Origin: Klebsiella sp. BIGb0407 | Lineage (GTDB): Bacteria > Pseudomonadota > Gammaproteobacteria > Enterobacterales > Enterobacteriaceae | NCBI RefSeq assembly: GCF_024807845.1 | Contig: NZ_JANUEQ010000001.1 | Coordinates: 372,001-436,000, forward strand | Direction of reading: 5' to 3' | Length of the DNA stretch: 64,000 bases | In this document: positions 8,608 to 16,746 of the stretch, in pieces | Numbering within the stretch: the first letter of the stretch is position 1 | How the letters are laid out: each line of letters starts with the position of its first letter | The notes under the pieces: generated by a model | Told to the model about the DNA's origin: nothing | Seen by the model: only the letters and a program-made list of their open reading frames with translations | Databases searched by the model: none | Position numbers and translations under genes: made by a program

Positions 8608-8653
8608 GTTTCCTTAACTCAGTCTCATCGGGTTATTACTCGCCACTACGGCC

Positions 8654-8683
8654 ACAAAAAAAGGGCAGATTATCAGCCCTTTT
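8654..8683 (-). terminator. Rho-independent terminator of the 8699-9482 gene pair
   Basis: On the minus strand an AAGGGC...GCCCTT stem with a short loop is followed by a run of seven T, directly after the stop codon at 8699. Confidence 0.85.
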
Positions 8684-8698
8684 CCTAAAAGGATATTG

Positions 8699-8929
8699 TT
8701 AGATTTCCTGCAATTCACGTACCAGGCGACCTTTTAATTTTCTACGTAACAAAGTAGCAGAAGACAGTTTTTTACCGGTAGTAAAATTGGCTTTGAGGTC
8801 ACGTATATACGCCTCCGCGTTGATAGAATGAGTCTCTAACTCCGCAGAAACTAATGTATGAAACAATGCTTTCTCACTATTGTTCGCAGCGAGAAGCGCG
8901 TTACTTTTGTGTCTGGTGCAATACGACAT
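8699..8929 (-). CDS. Small unrecognised basic protein, second gene of an overlapping pair
   Basis: 76 residues from the ATG at 8929 (MSYCTRHKSN...), which has a GGGAG ribosome site eight bases upstream. An in-frame start at 8965 exists but has no such site. The C-terminal half is basic and helical (LRRKLKGRLVRELQEI). It overlaps the end of the upstream 193-residue gene by 29 bases in another frame, so the two are translationally coupled, and a terminator follows. I do not recognise either protein. The arrangement resembles toxin-antitoxin or phage-derived pairs, but no domain supports that. Confidence 0.6.
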   Translation of the reverse strand: MSYCTRHKSNALLAANNSEKALFHTLVSAELETHSINAEAYIRDLKANFTTGKKLSSATLLRRKLKGRLVRELQEI

Positions 8930-9482
8930 AATTTGCTCTCCCGTCTGTAACAATTTTGTAGGCATGTAACTCTTCGGGGATCAGCGGTCGTGGAGTCTTC
9001 TTCGCTAACCCTGTACGTCGATTATAACGCGGTTCATTTTTTAACCCAAGCATATAATCATAGGTTTCCTCCAGGGAAGTCCGCCGACCAATATCAACAA
9101 TGCCTCCTGACGCAGCCTGGAAAACGAAACCACCCATATCAAAATACTCATAGTGCGCAATTAAGGCCAGAGAGACCCTCTGCAAAACGACAGCACTTCC
9201 TAGCCCCTTAAACTGCACATGGCGAAAATCAGCCAAAGTATCCGTACCATCAAAGAGATCAAAATAGACTTCCGCCATTCCATTAACCGGGAATGACACA
9301 TTAGCAGGCATTTCGTATCCAATTCGAGTAAAGGTCAGCTCGTCAACCAAACTCCCAAGGATGACAGTGTATACTTCGCCGCCAGCGACAAAAATATAAC
9401 TATAGTGAGTGCGATGGTCATAGACGAATCTTTTACGCCTGATGCCATAATCGTCGAGAAAAACCTCGTCTTCTATGCGCAC
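8901..9482 (-). CDS. Unrecognised 193-residue protein, first gene of an overlapping pair
   Basis: It starts at GTG (9482) with a GAGGG ribosome site. No signal peptide and no strong membrane segment are seen. The protein alternates short hydrophobic strands (YSYIFVAGGEVYTVILGSLV, VVLQRVSLALIAHYEYF) with charged turns, so it is probably an alpha/beta cytosolic protein. I recognise no catalytic motif. The flanking genes (membrane protein, hpxE) are unrelated, and the unit has its own terminator, so it looks like a small inserted cassette. Confidence 0.6.
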   Translation of the reverse strand: MRIEDEVFLDDYGIRRKRFVYDHRTHYSYIFVAGGEVYTVILGSLVDELTFTRIGYEMPANVSFPVNGMAEVYFDLFDGTDTLADFRHVQFKGLGSAVVLQRVSLALIAHYEYFDMGGFVFQAASGGIVDIGRRTSLEETYDYMLGLKNEPRYNRRTGLAKKTPRPLIPEELHAYKIVTDGRANYVVLHQTQK

Positions 9483-9636
9483 TTATTGTCCCTCTGAAAA
9501 GCATTATCATCCGTTGCTGAACATCCTTATGCACTTTGAATATTGGGTCAAACCATTACTGAGAATGACCGTGTTTTTAAGAAAAAGATCATAAACGCGA
9601 GAGAAAGGTAAATATTTTGGGTATTGAAAGCCGTAA

Positions 9637-9671
9637 CCTGCGTAATGACTTTATTGAATGGGTTACGCAGG
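9637..9671 (-). terminator. Possible terminator after hpxDE
   Basis: CCTGCGTAA and TTACGCAGG form a 9-bp stem with a 17-base loop about 60 bases after the hpxE stop. There is no T-run, so confidence is limited. The rest of 9483-9727 shows nothing I can identify. Confidence 0.35.
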
Positions 9672-9727
9672 GTATGAGAGTACTTTGCCTGGGTGGATTA
9701 GTTATTTCGCGGAAAGCTTGAAAAAAC

Positions 9728-10699
9728 TTATAAATCAATGGTTAAGTTATCTGAATGGCTGCGCGAGCAGCACAGGGCAATATACTGTGCATCAGCACAT
9801 TTTTCTGTCTCTGACTGCACCGTATCCCGATGATCCACCAGGCCTGCGATAACCGGTGTCAGGCAGGCACCACAAATCCCCATTTCGCAGGATAGCGGCA
9901 CATCAACGCCATTTTCCTGAAGAACCCGGGCAATGGTTTTATCACTTGGAATTGACCATTTTTCCCCTGAGGAAGAGAGTGTCACCGTAAATGTATGGTC
10001 TTCTCCCGCTTTGGCGGTCACGGGCTGCGCTTGAAATGCTTCGCTGTGGATCTGTGCTTCACTCCAGCCTTTATCAACGGCTGCCTGACGTCCGGCGCTC
10101 ATAAACCCTTCAGGGCCACAGAGATAAATATGATGACCTGCATGGACGTCACCGAGCATTTTGTTCAGCGTATGGCGCGGACTCTTGCCTTCGCTGGAGC
10201 TGTGGATAATGACGCTGCCTTCGGGGAGATTCTGCATTACTTCAGCAATAAAAGCGCCATTTTCGCGGTTTTTAACCGAATAATGCAGTACAAAGGGGAT
10301 CTTTTCCGCTGCCAGTTGCAGCGCCATGGCATATAAAGGCGTAATGCCAATCCCGGCCGCCAGTAATGTGACCTGAGCGGCGGGCTGCAGTACAAACAGG
10401 TTGCGCGGTGATGAGACCGATAATCTCTGACCCGGACGCAAGGCCTCGTGGATATAGCGTGAACCGCCCCGGGAATGCGTTTCTCGTGCGATACAAATCA
10501 GATAACTGGTCATCTGGTGAGGGTTACCTGTCAGTGAATATTGACGAATAATCCCGCCGGGCAGATGAACATCAATATGCGCTCCGGGTTGCCAGGCCGG
10601 CAGTGATTCATCCCGGTCGGGTACCAGCCGGATAGCAAGATTATTATCGCCCTGACGCCACATCCCATCGACAATAACGTTCAGCATATTACTCATCAT
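9728..10699 (-). CDS. hpxE: HpxE: ferredoxin-type reductase of the hypoxanthine/xanthine oxygenase
   Basis: 323 residues, phthalate-dioxygenase-reductase type. An FMN/FAD-binding barrel carries RQYSLTGNP. The NAD domain has GIGITPLYAMA and YLCGPEGFM. A C-terminal plant-type 2Fe-2S domain has LSCEMGICGACLTPV (Cx4Cx2C) and the fourth cysteine in IALCCSR. It passes electrons from NAD(P)H to the Rieske oxygenase HpxD, 11 bases upstream in the same operon. In Klebsiella, HpxDE oxidises hypoxanthine and xanthine to urate in place of a molybdenum enzyme. The hpxR/hpxO neighbourhood supports this over vanillate demethylase. Confidence 0.88.
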   Translation of the reverse strand: MMSNMLNVIVDGMWRQGDNNLAIRLVPDRDESLPAWQPGAHIDVHLPGGIIRQYSLTGNPHQMTSYLICIARETHSRGGSRYIHEALRPGQRLSVSSPRNLFVLQPAAQVTLLAAGIGITPLYAMALQLAAEKIPFVLHYSVKNRENGAFIAEVMQNLPEGSVIIHSSSEGKSPRHTLNKMLGDVHAGHHIYLCGPEGFMSAGRQAAVDKGWSEAQIHSEAFQAQPVTAKAGEDHTFTVTLSSSGEKWSIPSDKTIARVLQENGVDVPLSCEMGICGACLTPVIAGLVDHRDTVQSETEKCADAQYIALCCSRSHSDNLTIDL

Positions 10700-10710
10700 T
10701 TATTCTCACC

Positions 10711-11751
10711 TCACACCAGGAAAAAGTCGCCAAAGCCCATTTTTTTCAGACCGCGTCGATAAGCAATAGAGCTACGATCGGCGGGAATATGCGCCTCAAG
10801 CGTCAGATCAAGGGGTAATCTCTCTGGGCGCTGGGTCTCTACCATGAGCCTGTCTTCTTCAAAGACTCGCAGGTTAAAGGCATAAACGTCCTCAACCGGA
10901 ATATGCAGGTCAAAATTACGGGCAATAGGGGCAAACATTTTCGTGATGCGGGACGAAACCGGCGAGGCTGCATTCATGATAACCAGCCGGTCTTCACCGG
11001 GGAAATGAATGGTCAGGGTCGCAGTAAAGGGCAGGTGCATCTCAAAGTGACGCAGCCACTGAAACCCTTCAGGTTCATTAGACTGTACACCCGCCGGATA
11101 GTTACTCACTGAGCTCCAGTAGTCGACAGCAAAACCAAAGGGAGTCTCTTGCGGATTGTAGGCCGGAACCACCTGATTATCCGGATCGGCAAAGGTTTCA
11201 GTATGGATCCAGGCGAAGTGGGCGACATCGAGAAAACCCTCAACCTGACGCCCGGCGAACCCGTTCACCTCAAATCCAGGACAGGTTAACTGTTGAAAAC
11301 CGTCATCGTGCCAGTTGGGCATGACGGGCAGAGGCACAGGTACCTCCGGATCGAACGCCAGACAAGTCCAGACCAGACCATAACGCTCCTCAACAGCATA
11401 GTTAGTCAGATGCAGTTTTGCCGGTATAGGTTGATTCGGGCTGGAGGGAATACGGTTGCACTGGCCGTTCTCGCCAAAACGCAGACCGTGATAGGGACAG
11501 ATAATGCCTTCCTCATCATTAAAACCCAGCGTCAGCGGTACGCCGCGGTGCGGACAGACATCGCGAGCGACCACCACCTGGCCCTTAATACGATAAATAA
11601 CCAGTTGTTCATCCAGCAATACCGCCTTTACAGGCGCCTTGTCGATATCACAGCTGCGTGCGACGGGGTGCCAGCATTTTGCCAGACGTAGCCAGTCATC
11701 TGGCTCAAAGGTGCAATGGGCGGGGGGAGTCGGTTGTTGTCTGTTCATCAT
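10711..11751 (-). CDS. hpxD: HpxD: Rieske non-haem iron oxygenase for hypoxanthine/xanthine
   Basis: About 346 residues. The Rieske cluster motif is CPHRG (C66, H68) and CPYHG (C85, H88). The mononuclear iron site DVAHFAWIH has the usual D-x2-H-x4-H form. The fold matches ring-hydroxylating oxygenase alpha subunits such as VanA. Start choice is uncertain: GTG at 11763 or ATG at 11751 or 11748, all in frame. It is divergent from the LysR gene hpxR, the usual arrangement. With HpxE it should convert hypoxanthine to urate. No sigma-54 element with correct spacing faces this gene, unlike the other hpx operons here. Confidence 0.87.
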   Translation of the reverse strand: MMNRQQPTPPAHCTFEPDDWLRLAKCWHPVARSCDIDKAPVKAVLLDEQLVIYRIKGQVVVARDVCPHRGVPLTLGFNDEEGIICPYHGLRFGENGQCNRIPSSPNQPIPAKLHLTNYAVEERYGLVWTCLAFDPEVPVPLPVMPNWHDDGFQQLTCPGFEVNGFAGRQVEGFLDVAHFAWIHTETFADPDNQVVPAYNPQETPFGFAVDYWSSVSNYPAGVQSNEPEGFQWLRHFEMHLPFTATLTIHFPGEDRLVIMNAASPVSSRITKMFAPIARNFDLHIPVEDVYAFNLRVFEEDRLMVETQRPERLPLDLTLEAHIPADRSSIAYRRGLKKMGFGDFFLV

Positions 11752-11871
11752 CTTTCTGCTCACATCAAGAAATCTGTTTAATTGTTGTGGATTTATTGTT
11801 GCCAGATTAGAGTGTTGACATCCATAAGCATTAATTCACTAACCTGTTGCAAAAAAGAGTACAGGAGAGAT

Positions 11872-12807
11872 ATGAGTCCATTTTCGCGTTTTGCGCTCTA
11901 TTTTTGCGAAGTTGCCCGCAGCGGAAGTTTACGGCGGGCAGCAGAAAAGCTGCATATTTCCGCCTCGGCGATTAACCGTCAGATTCTGCAGGCCGAAGAG
12001 GCTTTTGGAACCCCGCTATTTGAGCGGTTACCGGAAGGGTTGAGTATGACGACGGCGGGTGAGCTGTTGTACGACAATCTGTTGCGCTGGCAGAAGGAAT
12101 TTCGCCTGACTCAACAAAAGTTTGATGAGCTGCAGGGTCTTAAACGTGGAGTAGTCAGTATCGGTATGGTACAGGCGCTGGCGGAAGGCAGTTTCGCGGC
12201 AGCACTGGCCGATATCATCAGTGCCTGGGACTGGCTTGAACTGATGTTTCAGGTTTCTGACAGCCGTACTGTCAGTGAAAAAGTGCGCAGTGCCGATCTT
12301 GATTTTGGCCTGATCCTTGACCCGGAGGGGCAGACAGGGCTGAGTGTTCTGGCCTTCGTCGAGTTAGAAATGGGCGTGGTGCTTTCCCCGAGTCATCCAC
12401 AGGCGGGTGCAGGGACGCTTTCATTGGGTGACCTCAGTGAGGAGCGCCATATTCTTCCCGGCGCGCCGCTGATTGTGCATGACAGGGTGGCAATGTTATA
12501 CCGCCACTATGATTTCTCCCCGACCAACACCATTAGCTGTAACGACATTCGTCTGATTAAATCGCTGATCCTCAAAGGGGGCGGCGTGACTATTCTGAGC
12601 AAGCTCGATGTACTCGATGAGGTGAAAAAAGGTCAGTTAGCCTTTGTTCCGTTGCGCAGCAAATTACTGCGACCCCTGACTCTGGCGCTGTGCACGGCAC
12701 CATCGCGCCAGCTTTCCCGCCCGGCGCAAATGGTGATTCAGAGACTGACTATGGTGATGGAAGAAATGAAGGCTGACGACGGTATTCAGCCTAATGGGCC
12801 ACCTTGA
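11872..12807 (+). CDS. hpxR: HpxR: LysR-type regulator of the hpx genes
   Basis: 311 residues from the ATG at 11872, which has an AGGAGAG ribosome site. The in-frame upstream start at 11782 lacks one. The N-terminal helix-turn-helix (ARSGSLRRAAEKLHISASAINRQI) and the effector domain fit the LysR family. It is divergent from hpxDE and its last 22 bases overlap the end of the convergent hpxO. In Klebsiella the equivalent gene activates hpxDE in response to hypoxanthine; here that is inferred from position. Confidence 0.85.
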   Translation: MSPFSRFALYFCEVARSGSLRRAAEKLHISASAINRQILQAEEAFGTPLFERLPEGLSMTTAGELLYDNLLRWQKEFRLTQQKFDELQGLKRGVVSIGMVQALAEGSFAAALADIISAWDWLELMFQVSDSRTVSEKVRSADLDFGLILDPEGQTGLSVLAFVELEMGVVLSPSHPQAGAGTLSLGDLSEERHILPGAPLIVHDRVAMLYRHYDFSPTNTISCNDIRLIKSLILKGGGVTILSKLDVLDEVKKGQLAFVPLRSKLLRPLTLALCTAPSRQLSRPAQMVIQRLTMVMEEMKADDGIQPNGPP

Positions 12808-13940
12808 ATTGTTTCGCATAACCCGTTGATAATGCGCTCCCCAGTCTCTTCACTCAGTTCCTGGTACCAGGCCTGGGTCAGCATCATGTCTTTTCCATGG
12901 GTAATATCACAGCGCTTACGTGCCTTAAGTATCAGATCGCGTACGCGTTCACAGCGCTGTTCTTCATACTGGCGCAGAGCAGAAAGAATATCGTTATTCT
13001 CACGGAAAATTGTGCCCAGAACCACGGCATCCTCCATAGCGGCACAGCCACCCTGACCAATGTCCGGAGTCGTACTGTGTCCCGCGTCACCGAGTAGTGC
13101 CACTTTTCCATGAATCAGTTTATCCAGGGGGTCAATATCGTGGATCTCAACCCGATTGGTGGTCTGCGGATCCAGCGTCGCTATCAGTTTTTGGACAGGC
13201 GCAGCCCAGCCTGCAAAGTAGCGGGTCAGATCCGCGCGTAGCGTGGCGCTGTCTTCGGGTAACCCGGCAGGCAGGGGAACATCAAAAAAGAAATAGAAAT
13301 AGCCGTTTGCCACAGGCATCAAGGATACGCGTTTACCTTCCCCAACGAAGGTAGTCCACTGGTCGGCCGGAGCGATACTTTCATCAATCTTTACCAGTCC
13401 GTTCCAGTTCACATAACCCGCGTAGCGACGCTCCGGGGTATACCCCAGAACATAGGGCCGCAGTACTGAACGGCTACCATCCGCAGCGATAAGAAAGTCA
13501 CCGCTCGCGGTCGAGCCATCGGTAAAACTGACGGTGACGCCATCTGCATGCTCTTCTACCTGGGTCACACGCTTATTAAATGTGACATTGTCACGCCCCC
13601 AAAAATGGAGCATCTCGCGTTGCAATTCGGTCCGGGAAACCGGGCAAGGCCGGCCTTGAGTCCGTTCAACGAGAGGGGCAAGACTAAAGCGTGTTAAGGT
13701 TTCACCGAGGCGGTGCTCTTTATAAGCCAGATAACGCATCTGGCCGCCCCAGGTTTCGATTATCTCGCCCATACCCAGACTGTTCATGCATTTCACGCCG
13801 TTAGGCCAGATAGAAATGGCGGCTCCGACAGGTTTTATTTCTTTCACTGCCTCAAAGACTTCACAGGTAATACCCGCATTTTTCAGAGCGACCGCAGCAC
13901 TCAGACCACCAATTCCTGCACCTATCACTAATGCTTTCAT
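12786..13940 (-). CDS. hpxO: HpxO: FAD-dependent urate hydroxylase
   Basis: 384 residues, the known HpxO length. It has the N-terminal FAD motif GAGIGGLSAAVALKNAG and the second flavin motif GDAGHSTTPDIGQGG of aromatic-type monooxygenases. It converts urate to 5-hydroxyisourate with NADH and O2, replacing cofactor-free uricase. The 5' side has an AAGGGG ribosome site, a sigma-54 element at 13974-13989 and an NtrC-like dyad at 14043-14057, so control by nitrogen limitation is likely. Confidence 0.93.
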   Translation of the reverse strand: MKALVIGAGIGGLSAAVALKNAGITCEVFEAVKEIKPVGAAISIWPNGVKCMNSLGMGEIIETWGGQMRYLAYKEHRLGETLTRFSLAPLVERTQGRPCPVSRTELQREMLHFWGRDNVTFNKRVTQVEEHADGVTVSFTDGSTASGDFLIAADGSRSVLRPYVLGYTPERRYAGYVNWNGLVKIDESIAPADQWTTFVGEGKRVSLMPVANGYFYFFFDVPLPAGLPEDSATLRADLTRYFAGWAAPVQKLIATLDPQTTNRVEIHDIDPLDKLIHGKVALLGDAGHSTTPDIGQGGCAAMEDAVVLGTIFRENNDILSALRQYEEQRCERVRDLILKARKRCDITHGKDMMLTQAWYQELSEETGERIINGLCETIQGGPLG

Positions 13941-13973
13941 ATTTTTCCCCTTTTTTGCGTTGTGACAGGACTG

Positions 13974-13989
13974 AGCAATTTGCGTACCA
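13974..13989 (-). promoter_or_regulatory. Sigma-54 promoter for hpxO
   Basis: The minus strand reads TGGTACGCAAATTGCT. GG and GC are in the required -24/-12 spacing (10 bases between), and TGG-N-ACG and TTGCT both agree with the consensus. The predicted transcript start is near 13963, 23 bases before the ATG. Confidence 0.85.
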
Positions 13990-14042
13990 GAGTGCAGATG
14001 AGGAGAAAATCAAGGCATTGCGCTAGCCGCAACAGCCTGGCT

Positions 14043-14057
14043 GCACCAATGAGGTGC
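14043..14057. promoter_or_regulatory. NtrC-type enhancer dyad between hpxO and hpxT
   Basis: GCACC-5-GGTGC, a perfect dyad matching the NtrC consensus. It is about 88 bases upstream of the predicted hpxO start site and about 175 upstream of the hpxT one, normal enhancer distances. Confidence 0.75.
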
Positions 14058-14199
14058 CTGATGAGCCGGTTGCTGCCTTTTTTTGAATCAAAAGTTTCCG
14101 TTACTGGATTATGGAATCTAAAGTTTCACTGGCGGATGAAGACTTCCGGTACTGAAAAAAGCCGACCCAATGGTTAATCTTGTTGTGGAACATCAACCC

Positions 14200-14215
14200 T
14201 GGTCTGCTTTGTGCA
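14200..14215 (+). promoter_or_regulatory. Sigma-54 promoter for hpxT-hpxQ
   Basis: TGGTCTGCTTTGTGCA has GG and GC at the correct spacing. The transcript start is predicted near 14226, 25 bases before the ATG at 14251, which also supports that start codon. Confidence 0.75.
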
Positions 14216-14250
14216 TTATGCTGATAACGATGAGTTATAACGGGGTAATC

Positions 14251-14751
14251 ATGGTAACGCTCAATCACTTTAATCAACTGGCTTATGCGGATGCAGAACG
14301 TCTTATTGCGTCTTGCGTGGCGATTCCCTCATGGACTTCGGCGCTGATTCAAGGGCGTCCCTGGCAGCATCTTTCTGCTCTGATGAGCAGTGCGCAGGAG
14401 AATATGCAGGGATGGAATGAGGCCGATTTGGAACAAGCGCTCGGCGCACATCCGCGCATTGGCGATAAACCGACTGGCGAGCAGGCGCATGCTGCGCTTT
14501 CGCGGCAGGAACAATCGAGGGTTAATTCTGATGACGTACAGCTCGCTCAGGCATTGAAAGAAGGTAATGCCCGCTATGAAACACGTTTTGGGCGAGTTTT
14601 TCTGATTCGGGCCAAAGGACGTAGTGGAGAAGAGATCTTACAGCAGCTGAACTTACGTCTTGGTAATAGCGACGCACAAGAGGTCGAGGCCGCGCTGATA
14701 CAATTACGTGAAATTACCTTACTCAGACTGGCAGGAGTGATTCATGAATAG
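14251..14751 (+). CDS. hpxT: HpxT: OHCU decarboxylase
   Basis: 166 residues from the ATG at 14251, the normal family length. A longer frame from 14170 exists but would cross the sigma-54 promoter. It converts 2-oxo-4-hydroxy-4-carboxy-5-ureidoimidazoline to S-allantoin, the last step of urate breakdown to allantoin. Family signs are LGAHPRIGDK with the catalytic histidine, EQ...ALKEGNARYETRFGRVFLIRAKGRSGEEIL, and a C-terminal helix. Its end overlaps the start of hpxQ by 8 bases. Confidence 0.92.
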   Translation: MVTLNHFNQLAYADAERLIASCVAIPSWTSALIQGRPWQHLSALMSSAQENMQGWNEADLEQALGAHPRIGDKPTGEQAHAALSRQEQSRVNSDDVQLAQALKEGNARYETRFGRVFLIRAKGRSGEEILQQLNLRLGNSDAQEVEAALIQLREITLLRLAGVIHE

Positions 14752-15070
14752 CTTGAGCACACATATTCTCGATATTTCTACGGGAAAACCCGCTGCAGGC
14801 GTTGAGGTGAGTTTATTGCGGGAGGGGCTGCGTCTGGCTGTTGCCACCACGGACAACAATGGCCGGATTAGTTCGCTTGCGAGCGGTGAACTCTGTGCCG
14901 GAAACTACCAGTTAGTGGCTGAGTTGGCTGCCTGGTTTGCCCGTGACGGGCGTCAGACGCTGTTTTCTCGGGCACAGATTGATTTTATTCTCAGTGACGG
15001 GAGGGATGAACATTTTCATCTTCCGTTCCTGATAGCACCGGGTGGATGGTCAACCTATCGCGGAAGCTAA
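14744..15070 (+). CDS. hpxQ: HpxQ: 5-hydroxyisourate hydrolase (transthyretin-like)
   Basis: 108 residues with the three family signatures: N-terminal LSTHILDISTGKPA with the catalytic histidine, the central arginine region, and C-terminal YRGS. It hydrolyses 5-hydroxyisourate from HpxO to OHCU, the substrate of HpxT. There is no signal peptide, so it acts in the cytoplasm. It is coupled to hpxT by an 8-base overlap, and a strong hairpin follows. Confidence 0.95.
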   Translation: MNSLSTHILDISTGKPAAGVEVSLLREGLRLAVATTDNNGRISSLASGELCAGNYQLVAELAAWFARDGRQTLFSRAQIDFILSDGRDEHFHLPFLIAPGGWSTYRGS

Positions 15071-15081
15071 TCAAATAATCT

Positions 15082-15116
15082 GGAACCCGTTCAGGCGCTA
15101 ACGCCTGCCGGGTTCC
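15082..15116. terminator. Bidirectional hairpin between hpxQ and guaD
   Basis: GGAACCCG-tt-CAGGCG and CGCCTG-c-CGGGTTCC pair in a long GC-rich stem with a 4-base loop, in the 50-base gap between convergent genes. Confidence 0.75.
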
Positions 15117-15120
15117 GACG

Positions 15121-16434
15121 TTAGTTCTCTTCCTTCCAGACAGGCTCACCATTCACCCAGGTCTCACTGATATTGCGTTCATCACCCAATATCATCAGCA
15201 CAAAAAGCTGTTCATAAATATCATGGCAGCGCCTGGCCCGTAGTTTTTGTAGTGGAGTGACAGCGGGGTCGATAACGACAAAATCGGCCTCTTTACCGGG
15301 CAGGAAATTACCAATTTTATCATCGAGTCGCAGCGCGTGAGCGCCGCCGAGCGTGGCATGATAGAAGGCCTCACTGGCAGGTAACTGATATCCCTGGAGC
15401 TGAGCCACTTTGTAGGCTTCACCCAGAGTACGTAACAGGCTAAAAGTGGTTCCCGCGCCGACATCGCTGCCCATACCGATACGCACCTGCTGCTGCCAGC
15501 TGACAGGTAAACGAAACAGACCGCTGCCGAGAAATAAATTTGAAGTCGGGCAGAAAGCAATCGCTGACCCGGTTTGTTGCAAACACTGCCACTCTTTATC
15601 CGCTAAATGAATACCGTGGGCAAACACGCTGCGTTCCCCGGTCAGTTGATAGTGGTGATAGACATCCAGGTAATGCTCATGTTCAGGCCAGAGCTGTTTG
15701 ACCCAGGCCACTTCACTGAGATTTTCACTGAGATGCGTATGGAGCCAGGTATCCGGAAATTCCTCACGTAACCGTTGAACCGCCGTCAGTAATTCTGGAC
15801 TTGAAGTGGGAGCAAAACGTGGCGTGATAGCGTATCCAAGGCGGCCACGCAGATGCCAGCGCTGTATCAGTTCGCGGGTCTGGGCATAGCTCTGCTCGGC
15901 AGTTTCGGTAAGATAATCAGGAACATGCCTGTCCATCATCACCTTACCCGCGAGCAGGCGCATATTCAGACGCAGGGCCTCATTAAACAAGGCATCCACC
16001 GACTCAGGATGAATAGTACAAAAAACCAGTGCCGTAGTGGTGCCATTGCTTAGCAGCTGATTAATAAAAAACTGGGCAATTTCTGCCGCGTAGGCTTCAT
16101 CAGAAAACTGGCGCTCAACAGGAAAGGTGTAAGTATTCAGCCATTCCAGGAGCTGTTCACCAAAGGCACCAATCATTTCGGTCTGCGGATAATGAACATG
16201 CGCATCGACAAAGCCCGGCAGGATCAGTTTACCGCGCTGGTCGGTATAGCCTTTCTGTGGATGCAAGTATTGTTCAGCTTCCTGCCACGGTAACAATGCC
16301 TGAATTTTACCCTGAGCAATAAACAGCACCGCATCGTCAAGATAACGTGCATGGCGAGCAATCTCATCTGCACTGGCTGCTGGCTGGGTAATATCAAAAA
16401 AAGCACCCCGCAGGGCCCGCTGGTATTCAATCAT
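15121..16434 (-). CDS. guaD: Guanine deaminase
   Basis: 437 residues, amidohydrolase superfamily. It has PGFVDAHVHYPQTEMIG (HxH metal ligands), LHTHLSE, FAHGIHL and MGSDVGAGTTFSLL with the catalytic aspartate. It deaminates guanine to xanthine, feeding HpxDE. The length matches E. coli GuaD. It is divergent from hpxAB; both genes have sigma-54 elements in the 312-base gap. It therefore appears to have been recruited into the nitrogen-controlled purine locus. Confidence 0.93.
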   Translation of the reverse strand: MIEYQRALRGAFFDITQPAASADEIARHARYLDDAVLFIAQGKIQALLPWQEAEQYLHPQKGYTDQRGKLILPGFVDAHVHYPQTEMIGAFGEQLLEWLNTYTFPVERQFSDEAYAAEIAQFFINQLLSNGTTTALVFCTIHPESVDALFNEALRLNMRLLAGKVMMDRHVPDYLTETAEQSYAQTRELIQRWHLRGRLGYAITPRFAPTSSPELLTAVQRLREEFPDTWLHTHLSENLSEVAWVKQLWPEHEHYLDVYHHYQLTGERSVFAHGIHLADKEWQCLQQTGSAIAFCPTSNLFLGSGLFRLPVSWQQQVRIGMGSDVGAGTTFSLLRTLGEAYKVAQLQGYQLPASEAFYHATLGGAHALRLDDKIGNFLPGKEADFVVIDPAVTPLQKLRARRCHDIYEQLFVLMILGDERNISETWVNGEPVWKEEN

Positions 16435-16473
16435 GGTCGCGCCTTATTTATTCCGTAGAGACTGATTTGATTG

Positions 16474-16489
16474 AGCAAAGTTGATGCCA
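16474..16489 (-). promoter_or_regulatory. Sigma-54 promoter for guaD
   Basis: The minus strand reads TGGCATCAACTTTGCT, close to consensus (TGGCAY and TTTGCT) with correct spacing. The transcript start is predicted near 16463, 29 bases before the ATG. The rest of the 16435-16746 gap has no gene; I see no clear NtrC dyad there. Confidence 0.85.
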
Positions 16490-16521
16490 GTTTATCGAAT
16501 ATCCCGGATGTTTTCTCTCTT

Positions 16522-16537
16522 TGGCACGAAACCTGCT
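16522..16537 (+). promoter_or_regulatory. Sigma-54 promoter for hpxA-hpxB
   Basis: TGGCACGAAACCTGCT has a perfect -24 element (TGGCACG) and GC at the correct distance. The transcript would carry a leader of about 200 bases before hpxA. Confidence 0.82.
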
Positions 16538-16746
16538 TTGTTAATGAAACTCTTTAACTATCAGACTCTCATCGCTGGGTTTGACGAAGGCAGGCTGTGA
16601 TCTATCGCCTGAAGTCGTGCCTCATCACTGTGCAGATAGTCATTTTAACGCCCTGGTGTAGTGCCCGACTGTTGAAGAACTATCGGCTTATTGCCGAGAG
16701 CAGGTCTGACTTTTACGGACTATTTTCCCGGTTATAAGGAATCGCA

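Larger units (their letters stand above)
13941..14250. promoter_or_regulatory. Divergent hpxO/hpxT control region
   Basis: About 310 bases holding a sigma-54 element for each direction and a shared NtrC-type dyad, listed separately. I see no gene here. The in-frame upstream extension of hpxT (from 14170) spans the predicted promoter and is unlikely to be translated. Confidence 0.7.

Noticed and set aside
11788-11802. TGGATTTATTGTTGC as a sigma-54 promoter for hpxR
   Set aside because: The GG/GC spacing is correct but the -24 side is poor, and a LysR autoregulated gene would normally use sigma-70. A TTGACA hexamer is also present nearby.
14170-14250. N-terminal extension of hpxT
   Set aside because: It would cross the predicted sigma-54 promoter and gives a protein longer than the family norm of about 166 residues.
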